The notes: generated by a model from the letters alone, not told the origin. DNA of 64,000 bases from Benincasa hispida (GCF_009727055.1 NC_052356.1:3890076-3954075); one strand, 5' to 3'; shown: positions 43,482 through 55,021, counted from the first letter of the stretch. A program made the numbers and translations.

Positions 43482-43686
43482 GATAAAAATAAAAGAAGAA
43501 GGAAAAAAATACACGACTAATTTATGTGGAAAACCCTAGGCCAAGGAGAAAAAACCACGATCAAATCTTATTATTAAGTTACACAAAATACAGAAGGATT
43601 GCGCAAATAAATAAACAGACAGAAAGCCCTGGGCCTATAAGAGAATTACAAATAAACCCCTAGGGCAAATTAACCCTTTTTCGACA
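43481..43686 (-). repeat. COP6 5' LTR
   Basis: 206 bp, plus-strand ends TGATAAAAATAAAAG and TTTTCGACA, flanked on the right by TSD AGTTG. It is the 5' LTR because the PBS lies on its left (plus) side. Confidence 0.93.
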
Positions 43687-43691
43687 AGTTG

Positions 43692-44619
43692 TGTATTTTA
43701 TTTTATGATTATTGGTCGTTAATTGTTATCAATGCATATGATGACGTGGTGTACTATCTTTATAACCCCCAAATTTTGTTAGTAATGTAATTTCAGTACC
43801 ATCCCCTTTGACTTTAAATATTTGATGCAAATCTTTTTAGTTATCTAACCTATTTAGCATATATTTCACTATAAAAAGAATGTCGTTTTAACTTACATAC
43901 ATGCATGCGTTAGTAATAGCCTAGCTTGAGTCCTAGGGGGTTAGGTCGATACCCATAAATCAAAGGATATGATTGAATTAAAATATAGTCGGTATCATGT
44001 TAGCATTAAATTCAAATATTTAAAGTCAAAGGACAAGGTACCCATAAATCATGAAAGGAAACAAATAAGTCTGAAAACAAAACTTAACAAAAAGAAACAT
44101 AAACGGGAGTCAAAGGATAGGGTACCCATAAAATAAATGCTCTTTCTAGTCCCCATGGGACACATATCAACATTGAAAACTGACATCTAATCCTACTGTA
44201 GTTAAGTATACCCACTACCTACTGTAGTTAAGTATACCCACTACCTCTAGTAAGTCCCGTAGGACCCACAACTTTTGGTGTTCCCGAAGGAGACACTGCC
44301 TCTAGTGAATCCCAAAGGAAACACAACTTGAATCCCGAAGGATAGCACCACCTTTAGTGAATCCCAAAGGAAACACAATCTCTGGTGAATCTTGAAGGAT
44401 AACACCACCTCTAGTGAATTCTAAAGGAAACACAACCTCTAGAGGGTAACTAACAGTAAGGACGCTTCTACTACTGCCACCTCATAGCATGGCTCTATAT
44501 TATACATATACATACACCTCAGATATTCAGATCCAACATAGCATGACTCTATATAAATAGAATGATATTTATTTGGTGCATCTGTATGATATGTATTAAT
44601 TATTGGCTTTGTATTGTAG
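43692..44619 (+). mobile_element. DNA transposon, middle part with a short-repeat array
   Basis: No coding frame is supported. GGTACCCATAAAT-like words recur three times (43960-44130). From 44190 to 44450 there is an imperfect array of roughly 30-35-bp units containing CTCTAGTGAATCCCAAAGG and GGAAACACAAC or GGATAGCACCAC, preceded by two copies of CTGTAGTTAAGTATACCCACT. The Ulp1-like exons follow directly. Confidence 0.55.
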
Positions 44620-44890
44620 TGTCCTTTACAAGTGGAAATTGTCGAATGTGGGTATTATGTTATGAGATATATGCGAGAAATCGTGACTAAAGAGAATAAT
44701 ATTATCATAGATGTAGTATGTCTTTAAACTACTTATATATATTGTAACATTATAAATAGTGTAAATAGTAAATAAATATATATATTTGACTTTCTATGTT
44801 TTATAGATTAATACAAGGAGCTCGTATTCACAACTTAAATTGGATGAAGTACGCGTGGAATGGGTTGAATATTTAGGTCGCTATATCTGA
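44620..44890 (+). pseudogene. Ulp1-like (peptidase C48) C-terminal exons
   Basis: Two exons are visible. Exon 44620-44715 follows TTGTAG and reads CPLQVEIVECGYYVMRYMRE, ending IIIDV before GTATGT. Exon 44807-44890 follows TTTATAG and reads INTRSSYSQLKLDEVRVEW, ending LGRYI and stop. The reading frame joins in phase 0. The pattern Gln, several residues, Cys-Gly is the catalytic Gln/Cys end of a SUMO-protease-like C48 domain. Such domains are carried by plant CACTA and MULE transposons. The catalytic His and Asp would lie upstream and were not found, so the gene is incomplete here. Confidence 0.8.
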
Positions 44891-45560
44891 TGGACTTCCT
44901 ATAAATTTTGTGTATGTAGCTACATGGGAATGCCCAAAACTTTTTTTTATGTAAATGTTTTGTTTAGCCATTGTAGGTTATATACTTCAAGGAAATGTGT
45001 GGTGGAGGATAGAATTTTAGTCTTGTGATTTTTGGAATACATTGCACATATAGATGGTCTTACAATTTTAGAATTATCATATATTGGGGTGGGTTGGTAG
45101 AGTATATACTATTGTACGATTGGTCTTGTAAGTTTTGGAATCGTTCATATACATGGAAGGTAATAGAAGAATTGAATTGTTTATTTTAGTATTCTGAATT
45201 GTTACGTTGGATAGAGTGGGCTAATATGAAGATCTGAAATATGTGCAACTGTTTATTTTAGTTGATGAAATTGTCTTATTGGAACACATGTAATGTAGGA
45301 AATGAGAAATGGAAATTAAATTCGAATGTTTAGTTTGGAAAAAAAACATAGATGACATTGGAAATGTATCAATAATTAGATTACTTTATTATTATTTCGT
45401 GTCAAGATAAAAATATATTTGACAAATAAAAAATGTAAAAAATAATCACATATGATACATAATAAGTATTAAGAATTAATACACTTGACATGTCATCAGT
45501 GTCAAGTGTATTATATTTCTTGATATGGAAATTGTGTCAAGAAATATGAATCACATCAAT
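44891..45560 (+). mobile_element. DNA transposon, right end with subterminal repeats
   Basis: Noncoding. GTGTCAAG and its complement CTTGACAC-like words recur from 45400 to 45540, and a near-perfect hairpin occupies 45471-45521 (AAGAATTAATACACTTGACA pairing with TGTCAAGTGTATTATATTTCTT). This fits subterminal repeats of a CACTA-like element. I did not find the matching terminal inverted repeat, so the right end near 45560 is approximate. Confidence 0.45.
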
Positions 45561-46342
45561 TAGCCCTAATCTAAGTAAAAAACAATTCCATATAGCATTT
45601 ATCATGTTCTTTTCTTAGATTACTTTAAAGACATGGTTATCATGATTATAACATTCAAGAAACACATTAGAGTAAGTTTCAAGAATGATTGAATGAATGT
45701 TCTAATTAAGAATTTCAAGAGTTAAATTCGGAAAAAGTCCTAATTAACACAAGAGAACTTAATTTTATAACCTATCTCACCATTATGCAATAGTGCCAAG
45801 CAAGAATTACATACAAAAATTCAATGGCATCAAATCGTCAATTATCTTCTATTAATTTCTATTCAAATTTAGCCCAAGAACATTCAAGAATGAAGACAAT
45901 TCAAGAAAATATACAAAAAGAACTTAAGAATTAAACCTAAAATTAAGAATTCCCAAGAAAAAGAATTACCTAGCCATAGAGATGAGAAATCTTGAAAAAA
46001 ATTCCTTGAAGATATTATAAAATCCATGAAGCAATTCACTAGGAAATTGTCAAATTTGCAAGAAATCTCTAAATACAAACACAAAATTGAGTAATTTTCT
46101 CTCTAGTTTCGATTTAGCCTCTCTCTTAAAAAAATCAATTCTCTCTTTGTTCTTCTCTTGCTGAAAATGAAACAACTGAATTTATATCTGCAGGTGTAGC
46201 ATCACAACGCCAACACTAGCGTTGCATCGGTAAATCTTCAAAAAGCCAAAAGCGCTGAGCTCGCGTCTTGACGCTGCGCTGACGCTTGGTTGCTCAAGTT
46301 GTGCGCGCGCGCGGACGATTCTGTTAATCTTTGGAGCATTGC
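45561..46342 (-). repeat. GYP1 LTR, left part
   Basis: This is the part of a minus-strand Athila-like LTR left of the GYP2 insertion. It has GC-rich words in the GCGTTGC/GCGCTG style near 46200-46330 that continue at 55022-55150. The left boundary is a guess. The last five bases ATTGC (46338-46342) pair with GTTGC (55022-55026) as the GYP2 TSD with one change. Confidence 0.55.
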
Positions 46343-47742
46343 TGACAGTATGTGCAAGCGCACGCAATCGAAGTAATAAATCCTAAATAGGGGGTATCAT
46401 CCTCAGGGACCGATGTGAGCAAAATTTTCCTAACTTAGCTATCACAATTCTTCGTCAATTTTATCCAGACACTCAAAAGATAATTTTTATCTATAACTAC
46501 GGATAATAAAAAATTCAATCATACACAAGAAAAATTCAGAGAAAAAAAGATTCCAGGGTATTGTTTCATTTAGGGAATACAATGAATATGACACGCAATT
46601 AATTAAAATTGATAGATTGAAGCTAGAAGTTTTAAAATCAGGAAATCCTCTCTCGAGCTCAGACCATCCTAATAACTACCCATTGACTAAAATCTCATCA
46701 TCGGTTGAATAGTTACAACATTAAGACCCTTCAATCGCATCCCTCGTTATTCTAAATTCACTCATGCAATTTTGAATAACAATCTAAATTATTGGGTCCA
46801 GCGAATTAAATTCTCTCTTGAGACATCTAATTAACTTAAGTTCATTCAATTAGTGGTCAGTTAATCAAAAGCATTAAGCACAAACAATTTAGAAATCATA
46901 CAAAATCAATCAATTGTACATTCAAATATTCAAAGTAACATCCCTAAAATTTACAAACACCCTAAAAACAGAGTTTAGCCACACATGATCTCGATAACAA
47001 TATTTAACAAACAAACAATCATTATGGCGAAAAATAAATTAACAAAGAAGAATGATATCCCCTCAGTAGGTTTGAATCCCAATCCCAATCTTTTTTACTC
47101 TCTCCATGAATATCGGATTGTTCTTCAACAAAACTGCACGATCACGATCAATCTTCCTATCACAATTGATCCAGAAACACTCTCATATCAACTCTCAGTC
47201 GAAATCTCGAGTCTTCAACAAAAAACGATCAGAATTTCTCTGTTTTGGCTCTTGTACGTACTAGAATTTTGGTAAAATCTATCAAAGTCGGTTCTCTTTT
47301 CTCCTCCTCTTCACAATTTTTAGACCTGGAGGTGTAACGCCGTTCTTTATAAATGCTTGCAATGTTGCAACGTTGCAACGCTGACGTCATGCCATTCGTG
47401 CGTCAAAGTCGTAGCGTTGCAACTCTACCCTATTTTTAATTGGTCTTGGATCTACATCGTCAGGGAGCAGCATTGCAATGTTCTTTCAATGCCGGCTCCC
47501 CCGAATTGCCTTCCAAATTTTCCTCTTTTCTTGATCTTGGGTCCTTGGTTTCTTCCTAATTCCATAGTCAACCCGTAATTGCTCAAAATTGAAGTTTTAC
47601 CCTGGGTTTTTATATTTTCACACAAATTGCTCCTGATACTTAATTTTATGAAATCACTCAATAAACCACATCAAACTAAACAAAACTAGCAATATTAGTT
47701 CTAAATTTGAAGGTAATAAAAGTACTTTTTAGCTGCTTTTCA
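46343..47742 (-). repeat. GYP2 3' LTR
   Basis: 1400 bp. On the minus strand it starts TGAAAAGCAGCTAAAAAG and ends CTGTCA. It aligns from end to end with 53706-55021, with small indels; this copy has an extra GTTGCAACGTTGCAACG stretch near 47365. A TTTATAAAG word near 47345 could be its TATA box. Plus-strand frames inside it are antisense by-products. Confidence 0.88.
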
Positions 47743-49183
47743 CCACCCAAAACTTAAAACTTTGCTAGTCTCGAGCAAAGAAAAGAAAGAAACACAAAGT
47801 AGGAGAAATAATGAATACTGAGATGAAAAGGTTCTAGGCATGCATTCTCTTACTCTGATTTCATCAGCTTCTCAACAATGTAACACTCTTCCATAGAAAA
47901 ATTCATACACATCTTAAACATTGAGAGTTTCTAAAGCCAAAACTTTTTATCCCTTGTGTGTGTGATTCCTCCTTAAATTCAAAACTCAACAACTGACTTA
48001 AGATTTAATTAAGCTTTATCAATTTTCCTTCTAATCTAGCTCAAGCACCAATCAAGCATCACCACACTCAAGGAAGTAATATGTCCACTACGTACCATAT
48101 TTCTGTTTTTATTTTCTACAACAAAAAGGGCCCTAAACTTGCATCATTTTACCTTAGGGCACTAGCTTTCACACATCTATTACAGGGAACTATACCTAGT
48201 CAATTCCAAGGTGTCCTAACTGATCACAGCAAAGGTAGCTCTTTTTTACCCCATCCATGCATATACATTACAAGTTTAAATAACAAAAAAATATTTCTTT
48301 CAAGTGCATGAGTGCACACTCTATTTTTTCCCCCTCAAAGTCAATAATAATATTCTTTTCTTTCCTCTTAGTTTAATATTACAAACCATCATGCAAGACA
48401 CTCTCTAACCAGTGGAGCCTTTCAAGGTGACAACTAACTTGACTTAAAATAAGCATTTGTTCAGTTATAGGTTCTAAATTAAAGTAGTTCGTGTTCAAGA
48501 TAACAAAGGATACAAAGAGGGATTCAGAACAAAGAACGCTCAAGACAGGACTATATTATCAATTTCTACTTCAAAGCATGGCATACATCATGAGTGACTC
48601 ATCAATTATCATAGTAAAAGAAAGCAACCAAAGAACACAATTCAAATTAATCTCAGCATTCTTCCTAACCAAAATAAACTTTTTTTTCAAAATTTTCAAA
48701 ATTTTTCAATTTTTCCTCAAAATCTACAATAACATGCATAAAACAATCAAATTAAAATAGCATGCATAAAAGCACAAGATTCATGCACAAAGTACGCCTC
48801 CCACCCCAAACTTAAAAAGATGCATTGTCCCCAATGCAAAACATCTAAAACAATCACACAATAGATGAGTGATACAAGCCTGGGTAATAAGCAGGGATTC
48901 ACGAATCTGGATGGCGAATTAGTGCTTGAAAACACTTGAGCATCATCTCTAACCTGAGGATCAAAACAAAATAATCATAAGGTGGCTCTCTATCCAAAAA
49001 AAAAAAAAAGTCAAATAAAAAATAAAATCAAAACTAAATTAAAACTAGAACACTTGGGTTGCCTCCCAAGAAGCGTTTAGTTTAACATCTTTAGCTAGAC
49101 CAGGTTTCCAATTCAGACAACTTTCAAGGTGGCTTCATCATTCCATGCACAGCAACACCTGAAATATATAATTTTTTCCCGCA
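47743..49183 (-). mobile_element. GYP2 noncoding 3' region
   Basis: It begins at the polypurine side (minus AAGTTTTGGGTGG next to the LTR). No coding frame is supported. The phrase TTGGGTTGCCTCCCAAGAAG near 49055 is typical, from memory, of the boundary after coding in these gypsy elements. The RT and integrase expected here are absent. Pyrimidine- and A-rich tracts occur near 48680 and 48995. Confidence 0.7.
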
Positions 49184-49624
49184 CTAACATTCACATAAAA
49201 AATAAGTCGAAGAACAGTTATCAGAAAAAGCATAGTCTTCTCTCCCTTCGTCCACCAGTTCAATATCTCCCTTACGAATATACTCGAGAAAATTTACTAT
49301 ACCTTCATTTGGAGATTGTTCAGGACAACTTACCTTTTCCTTGCTCTTTCCTTTACCAAGAGATTGTTCAGAATGTTTACCATCTACTTCATTGATATCT
49401 TGGCACAAACTTACAAGCTCATTAGGTTTAGAAGAACGAAAGATGTTGAATTTTACCTCTTCATCATTCACCTGAAGTGTAAGCTTGTCATCATAAACAT
49501 CAATCAAAGCTTTGTCTGTGGCTAGGAATGGTCATCCAAGGATGATGGAAATTTCAACATCTTTTTCCATGTCTAGGACCACAAAATCTGTTGGGAAGAT
49601 GAAATTGCCAACCTTAACCAGATC
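49184..49624 (-). pseudogene. GYP2 protease, C-terminal part
   Basis: It continues the protease beyond LTR-B4. The minus strand reads KVGNFIFPTDFVVLDMEKD, then SIILG with a stop, PFLATDKALIDVYDDKLTLQVNDEEVKFNIF and a divergent acidic tail. The ILGRPFLAT box is the conserved C-terminal end of gypsy protease; the Arg position is a stop (probably CGA to TGA). The tail ends near 49184, where an RT should begin but does not. Confidence 0.85.
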
Positions 49625-51642
49625 TGAAGGAACTCTAATGGGGAGAAAACCTTGAGCGGAAGCGGATCGAACAAATTTCATTTTTATTGAATACAAAATT
49701 TACAATAAACAAGTAATAAAATATGCATTTAATTCTAAATTACAACATGCTTTAGAAAGAATTAAAGGGTTTCAAGAAACCTCACCTTTGAAGACCTTTC
49801 TTCACGTTTTCCCTCGAACAAATCCTGAACTCCTTGAAGACTTTCTTCAAGATTAACCTCTAACAAAACTTAACACTACCACGAATGTTACCTTGGTATT
49901 CTCAGGGTGAGAACCCATGAGTGGTGGGCTGTTTTGGTTATGAGGGAAAAACTTATGTAGAGGAAGAAAGATTGAGAACTCTCTAAAAGACTCAAATACA
50001 CCGAACTCTTCTGTAGTTTTTTTTTCTCTTTCTCAATCTTGATTAACCAACTACTTACAAGAAGAAGAAACCTTTTCTTTTCTACTTGCCAAAAATAACC
50101 ACCACCCACTTACATGGGTGGAGAGAAAAGAATGGGAAGGGAGTTGTAAATCCCTTCCTTATTATTAAAATAATAATAATATAAATATAAATATGATAAC
50201 TAACTTATCATATTATAATATATAATATATATATATATATATATTAAATTATATATTATATAAAATATAACATATAACCTATAGTATTAAATTTGTATCA
50301 CATACAATATAAACTATAGTTTCTTCTCTTTTATATGGCATTTAATATAAATCTCAGTTATATTAAATTTAACAACTATAAATCCAATTCATAAGAAACT
50401 ATATTTGAATCTCATTCAAATATTTATTTCCTCCCATTAAGCTATAATGTATCAAATACATCATGACAATTTAATCACATATAATTGAAACAACTTAATT
50501 ATATCGTATATAATTAAATCCCTCTATTAATTTGAACAATTCAAATTAATCCAAAAACTGATTCTCAACTAAATCCTATTGAGCTACCAAGGGGACCTCA
50601 TGGACCTGTAGCTTGAAGCTCCAACGGTACATGAATAATTAATTAAACTCTTTAATTACATTATTCAACATTAGTTAACTATCGGGCACTCCCTAAAAAT
50701 CGATAGCTGCACTCTTTGTACTACAGATATATTTTTGTGTCCATTGGATATGGCCAATCAACAGTACGATAACCTTTCACAAATTGATCATAAGTACTGC
50801 TAGGCCAAATTACCGTTTTGCCCTTGTAGTTACATCTAACTCCTTAAGTGCCATCGATCCCTCTAATGAACAATAGATCATAGTCCAACTATGACTAAAC
50901 CCCTCTGGGGCAAGGAAAGGGTGTGGCACCACATTGTTCAAGACCTGGAATCAATTCTTAAGGGAGCAATTTATCTACTTACCCCTGTCTCGGGAAGAAG
51001 TGAATTCCATCTTGTGTAGTTGTATTTCCATCTCCCCAATCAGACGAATCCCCAAAATGGTAGGCTTGTTGAGTCGGCGATCTGGCCACTCTCACCCATA
51101 CAAATCAAAGGACCGCCCTCATAAGTAGGAGTTCACAACTCACTCAGGATTCAGGTCATGTTACCTATGGTCATGTTGATGAAATGTAAGTCTCTATTAT
51201 GAACGATGTTATATAATGAGACTAAATATTTCATGGTTCAGTCTTATACAAACTCCTTTGTATAAAATATCTCCATTTACATGTCTATACATGAATGATC
51301 AAGATTAGATCATTTGTAGCACTTTTCGACAATTGTATCACCTACAAAGTAGGCCATACTCGTTGTGTCATCAGGATAAATTACCCAGCCTTATCCATCT
51401 ACTACAGACCAATTACGTTATCACTTAAACATGATCCACTCGTATGTCTCTATATACATGTTTAAGTTACAAAGATAACCTTGGATGTTAGTTTATTGGT
51501 TTGTGGTTAATGCAACTAAAATATCATATATTTTATAGACAATGAATAAAATATCATATATTTTATTAAATACACAATAAGTTTGTTCAATAATGTTTAC
51601 AAACTATAGGACCCTATAAGATTTAGGGCATCAACCCCAACA
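49625..51642 (-). repeat. LTR-B4: solo LTR of copia family B in the GYP2 protease
   Basis: 2018 bp. On the minus strand it starts TGTTGGGGTTGATGCCC at 51642 and ends GAGTTCCTTCA at 49625, with flanks AGATC and AGAAC as a TSD with one change. Removing it joins the protease codons GVVEDVLV and KVGNFIFP. There is no PBS or polypurine tract. It is the best full-length copy of family B here and a useful reference for the truncated ones. Confidence 0.9.
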
Positions 51643-52566
51643 AGAACATCCTCTACTACACCACGAGGGTAAGTGAGGGAACGATATGCCAACTGCAATG
51701 AGATCATCGTCGGTTGTACCTCTCCTATGTCCAGTTTTCTATACAAAGATAAAGGCATCAGATTAATTGAGGTGCCTAAATCACATAAAGCTTTGTTTAT
51801 CATCAGATTCCCTATAGTGCAGGGAATCATGAAACTCCCGGAATCCTTTATTTTTTGCGGCAGCTTCTTTTGCAATATAGCACTGCATTCCTCGTTCAAG
51901 CTCACTGTCTCGTACTTTTCTAATTTTTTCTTTAAAGATAGCATTTCCTTCATGAATTTCACATAATTCGACAATTGTACCAATGCATCTGCAAAAGGAA
52001 TATTAATGTGAAGCTTCTTAAAAATATCCAAAAACTTAACAAATTGATCATTTACTATCTTTTTCTGAAAGCGTTGGGGATAGGGGATTTTATTTAACAC
52101 AACAAGTGAAGGTTCGAAACTACTTCTTGATTTGGATGATACAGGAACATCACCCTTTTTCCCTTGATTCAGATTACCAGTTGTAGGACTCAATACCACC
52201 TGTTCCTCTATCTGGTTTGTCACAGGATGCACAATATTTTTCCCACTTCTCAAGGTTATTGTTTTGCACTCTTCCCTTGGGTTTTCCTCCGTACAACTAG
52301 GTACAGCTCCTTTGTTCATCGTGTTCAATGTCGCAGCAATCTGGCTAACCTGAACCTCAAGGTTCTGGATAGCCTTCCCATGACTCGTTATTGTGCTCTC
52401 CAAGAAATTGGTTCTACTCTTCGACTCCTTTATGAAATCCCCAAGAAAAGCCTCCATAGATGGTTTCTTTTTAAAAAAACCGGAAGGTGCCTGCAAAACA
52501 TTTTTATTGTTAGCATATGAAAAATCTCATGATTGCGCAAACCTGGGTGATAATAAGTGGGTTGGT
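51643..52566 (-). pseudogene. GYP2 gag C-terminus and protease active site
   Basis: About 285 open codons of gypsy Gag-protease. They show SMEAFLGDFIKESKSRTNFLE with a coiled-coil-like NLEVQVSQIAATLN, the TITLRSGKNI box, a Lys/Ser-rich linker and IPYPQRFQKK. Then come FLDIFKKLHINIPFADALVQ and the protease active site ALCDLGTSINLMPLSLYRKL (near residue 240 of this frame). The frame is cut after VEDVLV by LTR-B4 and reads on by chance into the LTR. The CCHC knuckle seen in other gypsy gags was not found. Confidence 0.88.
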
Positions 52567-52570
52567 TCAT

Positions 52571-53575
52571 CTAATAAGAATTTTGATGGGCTCCATGAAA
52601 TTGATTCGCTTGGCGCACATAATTTTCCTGCTCAGGGTTAAGTACCTTCCATGATGTGAGTGCATTACAAGCTGCCATCGATGCAATCAATGGTTGGGTA
52701 CCTGTAGACAAGAGATTAATGGCATTAGTCAAAGTAGCCAATTGCACCTTTAAAGAATTTACCCCATCGAGTTCATAAACTCTAACCACTCTAGATGAAG
52801 ATCGTTCTGAAGGCCAATTATAGCTCGTGGCAGCCATGTCCTCCAATAATGCTTGAGCAGCATCAACAATTTTTGCAAAAATTGAGCCACCTATAGCAGC
52901 ATCTAAGATAGATTTCGTTGTACTGGTCAACCCATTGTAGAACAACTGGATTTGTAACCAGTCAGGGTATCCATGCTGGGGACACTTCCGCAGTAACTCC
53001 TTATAGAACTTCCATGTCTCGAATAACTGCTCGTCCTCTCTCTATCTAAATGTGCCAATTTTTGTTCTTAGTCTGCTCGTTTTCGTAGGAAGGAAGAATT
53101 TATTCAGAAAGGCTTGGGCCAACTCATCCCATGTGGTTATGCTTTTCGTAGCAAGTGACTCCAACCAATCTTTCACCTTGTCCTACACAGAAAAAGGAAA
53201 AAATCACAATCGAATAGCATCGGACGAGATTCTGTTTATTTTTATCGTCCTATTAATTTCCAGGAAAGAGCAGATGTGCTTATATGGATCTTCGTTTAGA
53301 GTTTTCCTGAATGCAAGGTCCCGTGCCATCTGAATTAAACTAGGTTTTGGCTCAAAATTATTGGCATGAATTGGGGCCTTAGCAATGCCCGTCTGGGTTG
53401 TAGGGATAGCTGGATGGAAATAATCTCTAATAGTTCTAACAGCTCCCCCTTGGTCTTCCATAGCGTTGAACTCAACTCTCCTATTCCTTCTTACTCTTCT
53501 CAAAGTCCATTCAAGTTCTGGATCACAAGGAATAAGTTCAGCCTGTTGACTTCTTCGCATACACAGGATTCTGCA
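52571..53575 (-). pseudogene. GYP2 gag (Retrotrans_gag domain)
   Basis: Starting with RRSQQAELIPCDPELEWTLRR (about 53560), the minus strand carries the Athila-type gag: ARDLAFRKTLNEDPYKHICSF, then DKVKDWLESLATKSITTWDE, LAQAFLNKFFLP, LLRKCPQHGYPDWLQIQ, FYNGLTSTTKSILDAA and AQALLEDMAATSYNWPSER. This is the Retrotrans_gag family that builds the particle. Three stops interrupt it (after AIRL, before DKVK and in the FRQRED-like motif), at least two consistent with CGA to TGA or CAG to TAG. Confidence 0.88.
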
Positions 53576-53681
53576 ACAACTACAAAAAAAAAAAAAAAAA
53601 AAAGAAAGAAAAACAAAAACTCTGAAATAAGATCAACTCAGTCTTTAGCAATATTAAGCTTGGGAAAAAATTTTGTGTCAG

Positions 53682-53699
53682 TCCCCGGCTACGGCGCCA
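53682..53699 (-). other. GYP2 primer binding site
   Basis: Minus-strand TGGCGCCGTAGCCGGGGA lies six bases inside the 5' LTR, preceded by AGTTTT. TTTTTGGCGCCGTTGCCGGGGA is the classic Athila/Tat sequence, usually assigned to tRNA-Asp; this copy differs by one base. Confidence 0.85.
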
Positions 53700-53705
53700 A
53701 AAACT

Positions 53706-55021
53706 TGACGATATGCGTAAGCACATGCAATCGAAGTAATAAATCCTAAATAGGGTATCGTTCTCAAGGACCGACGTGAGCAAAATTTTCCTAACTTAGC
53801 TATCACAATTCCTTGTCAATTTTATCCAAACAACCAAAAGATGATTTTTATCTATAACTAAGGATAACAAAAAATCAGTCATACACAAGAACAATTCAGA
53901 GCAAAACAATTCTAGGGAGTTGTTTGATTTAGGGAATACAATGAATATGACATGCAATTGATTGAAATTGATAGATTGAGGCTAGAAGTTCTAAAATCAG
54001 AAAATACTTTCTCGAGCTCCAACCATCCTAATAACTACCCATCGACCCAAATCTTTTCTATCGCTTGAATAGTTACAGCATTAAGACCCTTCAATCCACA
54101 CCTTTTATATTCTAAATTTACTCTCATGCAATTTCGAATAAACAATCTAAATTATTAGGTCACAACGAATTAAATTCTCTCTTAAGACATCTAATTAAAT
54201 TAAGTTCATTCAATTAGTGGCCAGTTAATCAAAAGCATTAAGCACAAACACTTTAGAAATCTATGCAAAATCAATTCAATCGTACATTCAAATACTTAAA
54301 GTAACATCCCTAAAATCCACAAACACCTTAGAAACAGAGTTTAGCTACATATGAATTTCGATAATAGTACTAAAAAACAAAGAATCATTATGGTGAAAAA
54401 TAAATTAACAAAGAAGAACGATCTCCCCTCAATAGGTTCGAATCCCAATCACGATCTTCTTGACTCTCGCCACGAATACTGGATCGTTCTTCAACAAAAC
54501 TGCACGATCACAATCAATCTTTCTATCACAATCGATCCAGAAATGCTCTCAGATCAACTCTCAATCGAAATCTCGAGTCTTCAACCAAAAACGATAAGAA
54601 TTGCTCTTTTTTGGCTCTTGTACGAACTATAATTTTGGTAAAATCTATCAAAGTCGACTCTCTTTTCTCTTCCTCTTCTCCTTTTTTAGACCTGGCGGTG
54701 CAACGCTGTTCTTTATAAATGCTCGCAGCGTTGCAACGTTCTTTCAATGTTGGCTCTCCAAAATTTCCTTCCAAATTTGCCTCTTTTCTTGATCTTGGGT
54801 CCTTGGTTTCTTCCTAATTCCATAGCCAGCCTGTAATTGCTCAAAATTGGAGTTTTACCCTGGTTTTTTAATTTTTTTTTTTATTTTGTATCATTTTCAC
54901 ACAAATTGCTCCTGATGCTTAGTTTCTTGAAATCACTCAATAAACCACATCAAACTAAACAAAATTAGCAATATTAGTTCTAAATTTGAAGGTAATAAAA
55001 GCATTTTTTAGCTACTTTTCA
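53706..55021 (-). repeat. GYP2 5' LTR
   Basis: 1316 bp, partner of 46343-47742. On the minus strand it starts TGAAAAGTAGCTAAAAAATG and ends ATATCGTCA, next to the PBS. The flank GTTGC (55022-55026) is the TSD half. Confidence 0.88.

Larger units (their letters stand above)
38109..43686 (-). mobile_element. COP6: complete minus-strand copia, TSD AGTTG
   Basis: Two LTRs of about 207 bp (38109-38315 and 43481-43686), a PBS directly at the LTR edge, gag, protease, integrase, RT, RNase H and a polypurine tract are all present within 5578 bp. The perfect TSD is AGTTG (38104-38108 and 43687-43691). LTR and Pol sequences suggest the Ale/Retrofit-like group. It inserted in the DNA transposon. At least seven stop codons and a lost RT catalytic Asp make it inactive. 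Confidence 0.95.
46343..55021 (-). mobile_element. GYP2: Athila-like gag-protease element
   Basis: The LTRs at 46343-47742 and 53706-55021 enclose, on the minus strand, a PBS, gag, aspartic protease and about 1.4 kb of noncoding 3' sequence. I find no RT, RNase H or integrase: coding similarity stops at about 49184 and the polypurine region is at 47743. It looks like a non-autonomous Athila-type element. Solo LTR-B4 (49625-51642) sits in the protease. It inserted into the GYP1 LTR. Confidence 0.88.

Noticed and set aside
46985..47275. A 96-codon plus-strand frame in the GYP2 3' LTR, with a 93-codon counterpart at 54351-54632
   Set aside because: The two LTRs were identical at insertion, so sharing the frame is expected and is not evidence of selection; the frame is antisense to the element and has no known domain.
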